64,000 bases of DNA from Blautia hansenii. GTDB lineage: Bacteria; Bacillota; Clostridia; Lachnospirales; Lachnospiraceae. The notes beneath the pieces were generated by a model. It was not told where the DNA came from. It saw only the letters and a list, made by a program, of their open reading frames with translations, and ran no database searches. Below, piece by piece: positions 52,818 to 61,216 of this stretch; position 1 is the stretch's first letter; the number at the start of each line of letters is the position of its first letter. The stretch is taken from the NCBI RefSeq assembly GCF_013304445.1, contig NZ_JAAITA010000003.1, positions 1 to 64,000 of the forward strand, in the 5' to 3' direction. The translations under genes and the position numbers were made by a program.

Positions 52818-53189
52818 TTATTTTTTCTGGGATTCCGTATGCCGTTTAATAGCCTGAAAACTTTCTGTGCTGATAACATGCTCAATACGGCAGGCGTCTT
52901 CGGCGGCAACCTGGGGGTCCACGCCCAGATGTACCAGCCAGGCGCTTAAAAGCTCATGACGCTCATATATTTTTTCCGCAATAGCGCGTCCGGCTTCTGT
53001 CAGTGTGATAAAGCCCTCCCGGTCCACGTTGATGTATCCGTTTACACGGAGATTTTTCATAGCAACGCTGACGCTGGGTTTAGAAAAAGAAAGCTCGTTG
53101 GCAATATCTATGGAACGCACCTGAGGTTTTCGTTTTCCGATAACCAGAATGGTCTCCAGGTAGTTTTCGGCGGATTCATGTATTTCCAT
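52818..53189 (-). CDS. DtxR/MntR-family metal-dependent repressor
   Basis: A 123-residue protein; ATG 53189 is the only start in keeping with homology (MEIHESAENYLETILVI). The N-terminal winged helix (VRSIDIANELSFSKPSVSVAMKNL) is followed by the metal/dimer domain (ITLTEAGRAIAEKIYERHELL...DACRIEHVIS). It has no C-terminal SH3 domain, as in MntR. Members respond to Mn or Fe. Divergent from an HxlR regulator and a siderophore importer, iron is the more likely signal, though Mn cannot be excluded. Confidence 0.87.
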   Translation of the reverse strand: MEIHESAENYLETILVIGKRKPQVRSIDIANELSFSKPSVSVAMKNLRVNGYINVDREGFITLTEAGRAIAEKIYERHELLSAWLVHLGVDPQVAAEDACRIEHVISTESFQAIKRHTESQKK

Positions 53190-53383
53190 GTTGTTGCTCC
53201 TTCCGTAAAATATACTATTAACAGGATAGCATATTTTGTTTGGGAGTTCAAACAAAAAAACAGATATCGGGAAAAGCAGAGGAAAATCCGGTGGATATAT
53301 GGAAAGAGAAATTCCTTGCAAAATTTCCCGTGATACTATAAAATGCAGAAGTGATTTTGCAAAAAATGTGAAAGGAGACATGC

Positions 53384-53776
53384 ATGTCAAATAGAAAAAC
53401 AGAAGTTGTCTGCCCTCTGATTTTTGCTAACCGTATCATAGGCGGGAAGTGGAAAATGAGAATTCTGTGGCATATTATTCACGGAGAGAACCGGTTTGGA
53501 ATTCTGAAAAAGTGTATACCGGAAATTTCGGAAAAGGTGCTTTATACCAATCTCCGGGAACTGGAGGAAGAGGGAATTTTGCATAAAGAGGTGGTGAAGG
53601 AGCAAAAGCCGGCCATTGTGTTTTATCATCTTAATGAAGAATATATGGAAATAAAAGAAATCTTATGTGCCATCTGTAAGCTGGCGAAACGGCATGCCGA
53701 CAAAAACGGAGAACCGATACAGGAAGGTACTTACCAGAAAGTAAGGTATTGCACGGAGGGGCCGGATTGTGTATAG
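53384..53776 (+). CDS. HxlR-family winged-helix regulator
   Basis: A 130-residue protein with the HxlR core (IIGGKWKMRILWHIIHGENRFGILKKCIPEISEKVL, given in part) and a cysteine-containing tail (CAICKLAK and CTEGPDC). HxlR proteins often respond to redox or electrophile stress. It lies 92 bases before the siderophore importer genes on the same strand and may be part of their control. Confidence 0.85.
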   Translation: MSNRKTEVVCPLIFANRIIGGKWKMRILWHIIHGENRFGILKKCIPEISEKVLYTNLRELEEEGILHKEVVKEQKPAIVFYHLNEEYMEIKEILCAICKLAKRHADKNGEPIQEGTYQKVRYCTEGPDCV

Positions 53777-53820
53777 TTATCCACGAACCGCGTAACCGGG
53801 CAAAATTTTTTTGAGCCTGG

Positions 53821-53836
53821 GTTAGCCTCAGCTAAC
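53821..53836. promoter_or_regulatory. candidate DtxR-type operator GTTAGC-N4-GCTAAC
   Basis: A perfect six-base inverted repeat with a four-base centre, GTTAGC-CTCA-GCTAAC, 31 bases before the first permease start. DtxR and IdeR sites contain TTAGGCTAGCCTAA-like palindromes, and a DtxR-family gene is adjacent. No clear promoter elements were found. Confidence 0.5.
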
Positions 53837-53867
53837 AAAAGCGCGGATGAAAACAACGGGAGGTGTC

Positions 53868-54887
53868 ATGATAAGAAAACATTTATCAACGATTCTCTTA
53901 TTTTCGGTTCTGGCAGTGCTGGCTGTGGTATCTTTGTTCATCGGTGTCATTGATACAGATTTATCCTCTCTGCTTACAGGAGAACCGGAAGTATGGAAAG
54001 TATTTCTGATTTCCAGAATACCGCGGCTTTTGGCGATTTTGTGTACCGGAATCGGTATGAGCACCGCAGGGTTGATTATGCAGCAGCTGTGTATGAATAA
54101 ATTTGTATCCCCATCTACGGGGGCTACGATTTCCTCTGCGCAGTTTGGAATTTTGCTGGCCCTGGTGTTTCTTCCCAATTCCACATTGTGGGGAAGAGCG
54201 TTTTTTGCCTTTACAGCAGCAATTCTGGGAACCTGGATTTTTGTCTGGTTTATCCAGCGAATACAATTTAAAGATGTGGTTCTGGTTCCGCTTGTGGGAA
54301 TTATGTTCGGAAACGTCATTGGAGGACTTACGAATTTTCTGGCATACAAGTATGAAATGACCCAGGCGTTATCTACCTGGCTGGTAGGGCATTTTTCCAT
54401 GGTGCTCAGAGGACGGTATGAAATTGTGTACATGACCGTGCCTCTGGTGATTCTGGCTTTTGTCTTTGCCAATCATTTTAACATTGTGGGGCTGGGAAGA
54501 GATTTTTCTAAAAACCTGGGAATTCCCTATAATCTTGTGCTCTTTATGGGAATTACCATTGCGGCTATGATTACGGCGTCTGTGGTGGTTGTGGTAGGTT
54601 CGATTTCCTATATCGGTCTGATTGTTCCAAACATTGTAGCCATGTTTAAGGGGGACAAGATTCGGGGGACTTTAATCGATACTGCACTTTTCGGAGCTTT
54701 GTTTGTTCTGGTGTGCGACATCATCGGAAGAGTGGTGATTATGCCTTACGAACTTCCTATAGAACTGATTGTGGGAAGTCTGGGCAGCATATTGTTTATT
54801 TTACTGCTGTTATACCGTCTGAAAAACGGAAGAAAAGCCATTCGGCTGGGAAAAGGAGGGACTGGACATGGGCAGTGCGGTGCATAA
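53868..54887 (+). CDS. siderophore ABC transporter permease (FecCD family), first
   Basis: A 339-residue permease; ATG 53868 follows GGGAGGTG. About nine membrane helices are visible, and GRDFSKNLGIPYN plus GSISYIGLIVPNIVAMFKGDK match the coupling region of BtuC/FecD-type permeases. It should form a heterodimer with the next permease, energised by the ATPase two genes down. Its end overlaps the next gene by 20 bases. Confidence 0.92.
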   Translation: MIRKHLSTILLFSVLAVLAVVSLFIGVIDTDLSSLLTGEPEVWKVFLISRIPRLLAILCTGIGMSTAGLIMQQLCMNKFVSPSTGATISSAQFGILLALVFLPNSTLWGRAFFAFTAAILGTWIFVWFIQRIQFKDVVLVPLVGIMFGNVIGGLTNFLAYKYEMTQALSTWLVGHFSMVLRGRYEIVYMTVPLVILAFVFANHFNIVGLGRDFSKNLGIPYNLVLFMGITIAAMITASVVVVVGSISYIGLIVPNIVAMFKGDKIRGTLIDTALFGALFVLVCDIIGRVVIMPYELPIELIVGSLGSILFILLLLYRLKNGRKAIRLGKGGTGHGQCGA

Positions 54888-55851
54888 AGCAAATAAAAGA
54901 AAGCTGTTCCTTATGCTGCTGTTGGTTGCAGTGGCGGCAGCAGCCTATCTGACTGTGGATGTTTCTTTTTCCAATGAAAGGCTGTTTCGCTACGCCATGA
55001 AAATCCGGATTCCCAAGCTGATCGTTATGCTGATTACAGCCTTTGCAATCGGGGGTGCGTCTATTGTCTTTCAGTCCATTATCAACAATACCATTGTAAC
55101 ACCCTGCCTTTTGGGTATGAATTCCCTGTATACGCTGATTCATACGGCTGTGGTCTTTGTGGCAGGCTCAGGAAGCTTTCTGGTGGTAAACGCCAATGTT
55201 TCCTTTGCCGTAGATTTGACACTGATGGGCATAGCGGCTACGGTGATTTACAGTTATCTTTTTAAGAAAACCAAGAACAACATTCTGTATGTTCTGCTTA
55301 TCGGAACCGTGCTGACATCCTTTTTCGGAAGTATTCAGAGCACGCTTATCCGGGTGATGGATCCCAATGAATACGACAGCCTTCTGGCAACGTTGGTGGC
55401 CAGCTTCAGTAATGTAAATTCGGAGATTATTCTGTTCTCTCTGGTGCTTCTGGGAATGATTATATTCTGGCTTCGCAGGGAACTGGCGCTTCTGGATGTG
55501 CTGACACTGGGGCGGGACCAGGCCATTAATCTGGGAGTGGACTATGACCGTGCCATCCGCAAACTTCTGCTGGGAGTAGCCCTTTGTATTGCCGTAGCCA
55601 CAGCTATGGTAGGACCGATTTCCTTCCTGGGACTGATTATTGCCAATTTATCCCGGCAGCTTATGCGGACTTACCGACATTCCCAGCTGATTCTGGGGTC
55701 TGCCCTCTTTGGCATGATTGTACTGGTAGGCGGGCAGATGATTGTGGAACAGGTATTTGTATACGCAGTTCCGGTCAGCGTATTTATTACAGTAGGAGGA
55801 GGAATTTATTTCCTGTATCTTCTGCTGAGAAGAGGAGGTGTCAGACAGTGA
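54868..55851 (+). CDS. siderophore ABC transporter permease (FecCD family), second
   Basis: A 327-residue FecCD permease with about nine helices. LGRDQAINLGVDYDRAIR and GPISFLGLIIANLSRQL correspond to the conserved cytoplasmic loops. It pairs with the preceding permease. Its stop overlaps the GTG of the ATPase gene by four bases, indicating translational coupling. Confidence 0.92.
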   Translation: MGSAVHKANKRKLFLMLLLVAVAAAAYLTVDVSFSNERLFRYAMKIRIPKLIVMLITAFAIGGASIVFQSIINNTIVTPCLLGMNSLYTLIHTAVVFVAGSGSFLVVNANVSFAVDLTLMGIAATVIYSYLFKKTKNNILYVLLIGTVLTSFFGSIQSTLIRVMDPNEYDSLLATLVASFSNVNSEIILFSLVLLGMIIFWLRRELALLDVLTLGRDQAINLGVDYDRAIRKLLLGVALCIAVATAMVGPISFLGLIIANLSRQLMRTYRHSQLILGSALFGMIVLVGGQMIVEQVFVYAVPVSVFITVGGGIYFLYLLLRRGGVRQ

Positions 55852-56600
55852 AAATTCAGGAACTGAAGAAAGAATATGACGGGAAAACCGTGGTGGATTC
55901 CGTATCCTTTGAGATTCATAAGGGAAAGGTGACAGCCCTGATTGGACCTAATGGGGCAGGAAAGTCTACGGTTATGAGTATGATTTCCCGGCTGATTGCA
56001 AAGGATGAAGGGCTGATAGAATTAGAGGAAAAAAGTCTGGAGAACTGGAAAAGCAGGGAACTGTCCAAACATCTTGCGATTCTCACACAGAGCAACCATA
56101 TCCAGATGAAACTGACGGTGAAAGAGCTGGTTGCCTTCGGACGCTTTCCTCATACAGGCGGAAGACTTACCCCGAAGGACAGGGAAATCATCGACCAGGC
56201 TATCGATTATATGGAATTAAAAGAATTTGAAGACCGTTTTCTGGACGAACTTTCCGGCGGACAGCGGCAGAGAGCCTATATTGCCATGGTTATTGCCCAG
56301 GATACCCAGTATGTGCTTTTAGATGAGCCCACCAACAATCTGGATATTTATCATGCTACCAACATGATGAAAATGGTGCGAAAATTAAGTGATGAACTGG
56401 GAAAAACCGTGATTTTGGTCCTTCATGAAATTAATTATGCCTCTTTCTATTCCGATTATATCTGTGCTTTTAAAAACGGAAAAATTGCAAAGTACGGAAC
56501 CGTAAAAGAAGTGATTCAAAAAGAGGTGCTTTCGGAAATTTATCAGGTGGACTTTGAGATTATGGAAATCGAAGGGAAACCATTGTGTATTTATTATTAA
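55848..56600 (+). CDS. siderophore ABC transporter ATPase (FecE-type)
   Basis: A 250-residue ATPase; GTG 55848 is chosen because AGGAGGTG precedes it, and the frame further upstream overlaps the permease. Walker A is GPNGAGKST, the signature LSGGQRQRAYIA and Walker B VLLDEPTNNLD, with the switch His in VLHEIN. It powers import of a ferric siderophore through the two FecCD permeases. Confidence 0.95.
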   Translation: MKIQELKKEYDGKTVVDSVSFEIHKGKVTALIGPNGAGKSTVMSMISRLIAKDEGLIELEEKSLENWKSRELSKHLAILTQSNHIQMKLTVKELVAFGRFPHTGGRLTPKDREIIDQAIDYMELKEFEDRFLDELSGGQRQRAYIAMVIAQDTQYVLLDEPTNNLDIYHATNMMKMVRKLSDELGKTVILVLHEINYASFYSDYICAFKNGKIAKYGTVKEVIQKEVLSEIYQVDFEIMEIEGKPLCIYY

Positions 56601-56637
56601 CTATCAACGAGAAATGACAGAGAAAAGGAGACAAAGA

Positions 56638-57642
56638 ATGAAAAAATTTGCAGGTGTATTACTGGCAGGAGTGATGGCTGTGGGATTGACAGCCTGCGGA
56701 CAGAGCGAGGACACACAGAAGGACACGAAAGAAACAGCAGCAGAAATGTCAGGGGTAACGGAAAAAGAAACAGAGACACCGGAAAGTATTACGATTAAAT
56801 CTCTGAATGCCAATCAGGAAGAGGTGGATTTAGAGGTGCCGTATGACCCGGAAAGAATTGCTGTGCTGGATATGGCGTCACTGGATATTCTGGACAATCT
56901 GGAACTGGGAGACCGCGTAGTCGGCTCTGCGACTACGTCTTTGGACTACCTGACAGATTATGTGGATAATGACAAGGTGACAAATCTGGGAACGATCAAA
57001 GAGGCGGATATGGAAGCGGTCATGGAGTGTGACCCGGATGTTATCTTTATTGGCGGACGCCTGGCTTCCTCCTATGATGCTTTAAGCGAAATTGCGCCTT
57101 TGGTGTATCTTTCTACAGACAGTGACCTGGGTGTGGTAAAAAGCGTGAAAAAGAATGCAGAAACCATTGCTTCTATGTTTGGTCTGGAAGATGAAGTGCA
57201 GAACAAAACAGAAGGATTTGACGAAAGAATTGCGGCGCTGGCTGAAAAAGCAAAGGGAAAAACAGCTTTGGTGGGTATGACGACAAGCGGCAGCTTTAAC
57301 CTGATGGGCAATGACGGAAGATGCTCTGTGATTGGTGTGGAAGTGGGCTTTGACAATCTCACAGCCACAGAAAGCACTTCTACCCATGGCAATGAGGCTT
57401 CCTTTGAAACCGTTGTAGAGAAAAATCCGGACTACATTTTTGTTATGGACCGGGACAGCGCTATTGGGGCAGACGGGGCACAGACAGCAAAGGAAATCAT
57501 GGAAAATGAACTGATTATGGGAACTGACGCTTATAAAAACGGACATCTGGTGTATCTGGAGCATCCGGCTGTCTGGTATACAGCAGAAGGCGGCATTACA
57601 GCGCTGGATATTATGATTTCAGATTTGGAAGACAGTATTTAA
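56638..57642 (+). CDS. siderophore-binding lipoprotein (FatB/CeuE-like)
   Basis: A 334-residue substrate-binding protein; ATG 56638 follows AAAAGGAG. The signal peptide ends in the lipobox LTAC with Cys20. The two-lobed periplasmic-binding fold has PERIAVLDMASLDILDNL and NPDYIFVMDRD. It delivers a ferric siderophore, probably a catecholate by similarity to CeuE/FatB, to the permeases. It is the last gene of the operon and a terminator follows. Confidence 0.92.
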   Translation: MKKFAGVLLAGVMAVGLTACGQSEDTQKDTKETAAEMSGVTEKETETPESITIKSLNANQEEVDLEVPYDPERIAVLDMASLDILDNLELGDRVVGSATTSLDYLTDYVDNDKVTNLGTIKEADMEAVMECDPDVIFIGGRLASSYDALSEIAPLVYLSTDSDLGVVKSVKKNAETIASMFGLEDEVQNKTEGFDERIAALAEKAKGKTALVGMTTSGSFNLMGNDGRCSVIGVEVGFDNLTATESTSTHGNEASFETVVEKNPDYIFVMDRDSAIGADGAQTAKEIMENELIMGTDAYKNGHLVYLEHPAVWYTAEGGITALDIMISDLEDSI

Positions 57643-57708
57643 GACAGCTTTCATGTGGACTATGGTAAATGATGTTATACAGGCGGACCGTTTGTGTATA
57701 AAAGTATG

Positions 57709-57746
57709 GAGCAGGAAATCTGGAAACAGATATCCTGCTTTTTATA
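57709..57746 (+). terminator. terminator of the siderophore operon
   Basis: AGCAGGA...ATCTG and CAGAT...TCCTGCT pair around a GAAA-type loop and run into TTTTTA. Confidence 0.88.
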
Positions 57747-57879
57747 TAGGTAAATCTGTGAGATTTCATTATCCAGGCACAAAGGTACAGGAACTAAAAG
57801 TCTATTTAAAATAATATGTTGGTATAACATAAGAAAGTATGTTACAATCATGGCAGCAAAAAAGGTGGTGGAAGAAACG

Positions 57880-58764
57880 ATGATAGAAATATTAGACGGC
57901 ATGTATGAAACCATTAACTACGGAGATTCTCTGGGAATCCGGCTGTTTCATAATGATGAATATGAGGATTATCCTGAACACTGGCATACCGGGATTGAGA
58001 TGATTATGCCTGTGGAAAATGGGTATACGGTCTGCGCAGGCAAGGAAAATTATGAACTTAGAGAAAATGATGTAATTATTATTAATACCGGAGTACTCCA
58101 CAGTCTGAAAGCACCGGAAACAGGCAAAAGAATTATCCTGCAGTTCAGTGCTTCCTTGCTGTATTCAGTAAAGGAAATGGAGACCCTGCTGGCTTTGCTG
58201 CCTCCCATTGTGTATATTCCTTATGATGCAAAGGACGAAAAACTGTATGAATTTGTGCGGAGCAGAATGGACAGGATTGTGACGGAATATGATGAGAAGA
58301 AGACGTTTCGGGAATCCCTTATCTATGCCCAGCTGATTGAAATGTTTGTGACTTTGGGCAGAGTGGTTATGGAAGGGCTGTATGAGAAAAATGAGATTGT
58401 GTCGGACGGTCAGGCGACGAAGCATAAGGAGTATATGGAGACTGTTATGGGAGCCTGTAATTACATCAACCAGCACTATCAGGAAAATATTACGCTGGAA
58501 GAGGTGGCGTCTGTCAGTGGGTTTTCCAAATTCCATTTCACCAGAATTTTCAAACAGTGTATGGATATGACGTTCTATGAATATCTGAACGAGAGACGGA
58601 TTACTAAAGCGGAGGAGCTGCTCTATACCACTGTGCTCAGTGTGACGGACATTGCCATGCAGTCAGGCTTTTCCTCTATCAGCGCCTTTAACCGGACATT
58701 TAAGACCATGAAAGGATGTTCGCCCAGCGAATACAGAAATAAGCTGTTTGTTTCTAAAGAGTAA
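57880..58764 (+). CDS. AraC-family regulator with cupin sensor
   Basis: A 294-residue protein; ATG 57880 is chosen over 57850 because AAGGTGG lies at proper distance. The N-terminal cupin part (YPEHWHTGIEMIM) has His residues typical of sugar-sensing AraC proteins. The C-terminal two helix-turn-helix motifs include ITLEEVASVSGFSKFHFTRIF and VTDIAMQSGFSSISAFNRTF. Its target is unknown. The carbohydrate genes 600 bases downstream on the same strand are one possibility. Confidence 0.85.
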   Translation: MIEILDGMYETINYGDSLGIRLFHNDEYEDYPEHWHTGIEMIMPVENGYTVCAGKENYELRENDVIIINTGVLHSLKAPETGKRIILQFSASLLYSVKEMETLLALLPPIVYIPYDAKDEKLYEFVRSRMDRIVTEYDEKKTFRESLIYAQLIEMFVTLGRVVMEGLYEKNEIVSDGQATKHKEYMETVMGACNYINQHYQENITLEEVASVSGFSKFHFTRIFKQCMDMTFYEYLNERRITKAEELLYTTVLSVTDIAMQSGFSSISAFNRTFKTMKGCSPSEYRNKLFVSKE

Positions 58765-58788
58765 TCTTTCCCGAAAGATTACTCTTTT
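58756..58788. terminator. perfect palindrome terminator between AraC and ABM genes
   Basis: AAAGAGTAATCTTTC (58756-58770) and its exact complement (58773-58787) include the AraC stop codon in one arm and the end of the convergent monooxygenase gene in the other. It serves both directions. Confidence 0.85.
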
Positions 58789-59111
58789 ATAAAAGCCTTA
58801 TCTGCCTCCGGAATACCGGATTCCTCAGATATATAACGTTCTACTTTCATATGTAAGTCGTATTTTTCCCGAAGTTCTGCAATTTTTGTCATCATAGGGG
58901 AGCCATGATGAACATCTAATGCATGCTGGTCTTTCCAACTGTCAATTAAAAGCACGGTTTCCTTATCCTTCATGGGAAAAAAATATTCATATCGAAGATT
59001 TCCTTCTTCTGCACAAATAGCATCCACCACTCCGTTTGCAATCATTTCTTCTGCAAATTTTTTCGCATTTCCATTTTTTCCGCTGTAATAAATATTCACT
59101 GTAATAGCCAT
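58779..59111 (-). CDS. antibiotic-biosynthesis-monooxygenase-fold protein (YgiN-like)
   Basis: A 110-residue protein with the ABM dimeric alpha/beta-barrel pattern: NIYYSGKNGNAKKFAEEM, then EEGNLRYEYFFPMKD and VLLIDSWKDQHALDVHHGSP. Family members include quinol monooxygenases and heme-degrading enzymes. No cofactor motif is visible and the reaction is unknown. The ribosome binding site is GGAGG. The gene appears to be monocistronic. Confidence 0.85.
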   Translation of the reverse strand: MAITVNIYYSGKNGNAKKFAEEMIANGVVDAICAEEGNLRYEYFFPMKDKETVLLIDSWKDQHALDVHHGSPMMTKIAELREKYDLHMKVERYISEESGIPEADKAFIKE

Positions 59112-59352
59112 TTTTTTACCTCCGTTTGTTTCTGTCTGTTATTTATTTTACCATAAGGCAGGATAATCGTCTACTTTGCCGTTTTGCACAAAAACTAAAT
59201 ATATTTCAGCAGAAAAAAGCAAGAAATGCACAGAAAGAGGCAAGATTTCAGCGGTGTATCAGACAGAAACAGGATATGATAGAGAAAATGGAAAAACTAT
59301 GCCGGAAAGGGAAAAGGTAAGACAAAGAAGAGGTTAAAGGAGTGTGGAATAT

Positions 59353-61212
59353 ATGAGTACATATGGAATCAGGCTTCCGAAATTGCTGCAGAAGGGCTGT
59401 GTCCTGCAGCGGGGAGAGAAAACCAGAGTCTGGGGCTGGTGTGACCCGGGACAGGAGGTGCAGATTCAGTTACAGGGAAAGAATGGAAGCGCTTTGGCAG
59501 ACGCGCAGGGACGCTTTGAAGCATACCTGGAAAATCTGCTGCCGGGCGGTCCGTTTACATTAAAGCTGCAGGCAGGCACAGAAATGCAGGAAGTGACACC
59601 GGTGTATGTAGGAGATGTGTTTGTCTGCGCAGGACAGTCCAATATGGAACTGCCTATGAACCGGGTACAGGAGCGCTATCCGGAGGAATTTGCAAAAGGA
59701 GGATGTCCGGGGATTTTCGTTTATAAGGCTGTGGAAGACGCAGAGTTTACTGCGCCGCTTGAGGACCACCGGGAAGGGGCCTGGCATACCTGCATGGGAG
59801 AAGAATTACAGGATGTTTCTGCCTTTTCCTACTTTTTCGGAAAATTTGTGAAAGAAAAATATAAGATACCGGTAGGAATCATCAATACCAGTCTGGGAGG
59901 AACTCCGGCAGAGGCCTGGACAAGCAGAGAGGGGCTGCAGGATTACCCGGAGCTTTTGGCAAAGACCGCGTATTACCGGGACAAAGGCTTTCGGGAACAG
60001 TATCAGAAAGGACAGGACGAGCGGGAGAAGCAGTGGCACGAGGCTCTTGCAGAGCAGGAAACAAAGACGGCAGAGGCGCCCTGGCAGAAACTGCAGGTTC
60101 CGGGGATTTTCGCAGACCAGGGACTGGATCATTTTTCCGGTCTGGTATGGCTGAAAAGAGAGTTTGAGATAGCGGAAGGCGCAGGTGAGGCCGGGCTTTT
60201 GCGTCTGGGGACTTTGACAGAAAGCGATAAGACTTATATCAACGGAGTAATGGTAGGTGAGACAGGCTACCGCTATCCGCCCCGCCGCTACCAGATTCCC
60301 GAAGGACTTTTGAAAAAGGGAAAAAATGAAATTGCAATCCGCCTTGTGGTGCGGGAAGGAAATGGCAGGGTAACGCCGGAAAAGGCCTATGAACTTGTGA
60401 CAAAGACGGGAGTGCGCATTCCTCTGGAAGGAACCTGGGACTGCCAGATTCGGGCGGTGTCCCAGCCGGGACAGGAACTGATTTTCTTCAGCCGTATACC
60501 TTCGGTCATGTTTCAGGGAATGACGGCCCCCTGTCTGCCCTATACGGTAAAAGGTGCGGTCTGGTATCAGGGAGAATCCAATGACGTGGCGCCGGATTCT
60601 TATGAAGCACTTTTAAAAAACATGATAAGGGACTGGAGAGCGCACTGGAAACAGGAAAAGCTGCCCTTTATCATTATCCAGCTTCCAAACTGTGATGTGG
60701 ATATTGCGCCGGGAGAGGCCTGGCCGAAAATCCGGCAGGCACAGAGCCGGGCAGGAGAACTTTGTGACACGGCGGTGACCGTGAATCTGGATTTGGGAGA
60801 AGATTATGACCTGCACCCATTGAATAAAGAAGGGGTGGCCCGAAGAGCCTTTCTGGCGGCGCAGAGCTTGATTTATAAAGAAAATGTGGTATGGGAAGGC
60901 CCTGTACTGGAGGAGATAAAACAGCAGGAAAGAGATTGGATACTACAGTTTGATACCAGAGACGGGAATGCGTTGGAGCCTCAGGGAAAGACGCTGGAAC
61001 AGGTTTTTGAAATCATGGATGAAAAAGGAAACATACAGAGCGTACCGGGACTGGTTTGCGAAAACCGGGTGATACTGAAATGTCAAGATACAGAAACGGT
61101 AAAAGCAGTGCGGTATGCATGGAAATCCGCGCCGGGAAAAGAACTTCTGTACAACCGGGCGGGACTGCCGGCAGGGCCGTTTTGCAGAGAAACAGAAAGA
61201 AGGGAGCGTTAG
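59353..61212 (+). CDS. sialate O-acetylesterase (SGNH hydrolase)
   Basis: A 619-residue protein; ATG 59353 is chosen because AAAGGAG lies ten bases upstream, while a GTG at 59344 is too close. The N-terminal carbohydrate-like module (1-80) is followed by the SGNH block I AGQSNMELP with Ser96. GTPAEAWTS follows, then a beta-sandwich insert (about 240-370) and the later block with WYQGESND and LHPLNKEGVARR. It removes O-acetyl groups from sialic acids or other acetylated glycans. There is no signal peptide, so the substrate is probably imported or released. It is four bases upstream of a GH2 gene. Confidence 0.87.
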   Translation: MSTYGIRLPKLLQKGCVLQRGEKTRVWGWCDPGQEVQIQLQGKNGSALADAQGRFEAYLENLLPGGPFTLKLQAGTEMQEVTPVYVGDVFVCAGQSNMELPMNRVQERYPEEFAKGGCPGIFVYKAVEDAEFTAPLEDHREGAWHTCMGEELQDVSAFSYFFGKFVKEKYKIPVGIINTSLGGTPAEAWTSREGLQDYPELLAKTAYYRDKGFREQYQKGQDEREKQWHEALAEQETKTAEAPWQKLQVPGIFADQGLDHFSGLVWLKREFEIAEGAGEAGLLRLGTLTESDKTYINGVMVGETGYRYPPRRYQIPEGLLKKGKNEIAIRLVVREGNGRVTPEKAYELVTKTGVRIPLEGTWDCQIRAVSQPGQELIFFSRIPSVMFQGMTAPCLPYTVKGAVWYQGESNDVAPDSYEALLKNMIRDWRAHWKQEKLPFIIIQLPNCDVDIAPGEAWPKIRQAQSRAGELCDTAVTVNLDLGEDYDLHPLNKEGVARRAFLAAQSLIYKENVVWEGPVLEEIKQQERDWILQFDTRDGNALEPQGKTLEQVFEIMDEKGNIQSVPGLVCENRVILKCQDTETVKAVRYAWKSAPGKELLYNRAGLPAGPFCRETERRER

Positions 61213-61216
61213 GCAT

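Noticed and set aside
59126-59320. A 64-codon plus-strand frame before the sialate esterase
   Set aside because: It has no ribosome binding site, low-complexity Lys/Gln/Arg content and no domain. It overlaps the upstream region of the divergent monooxygenase gene.
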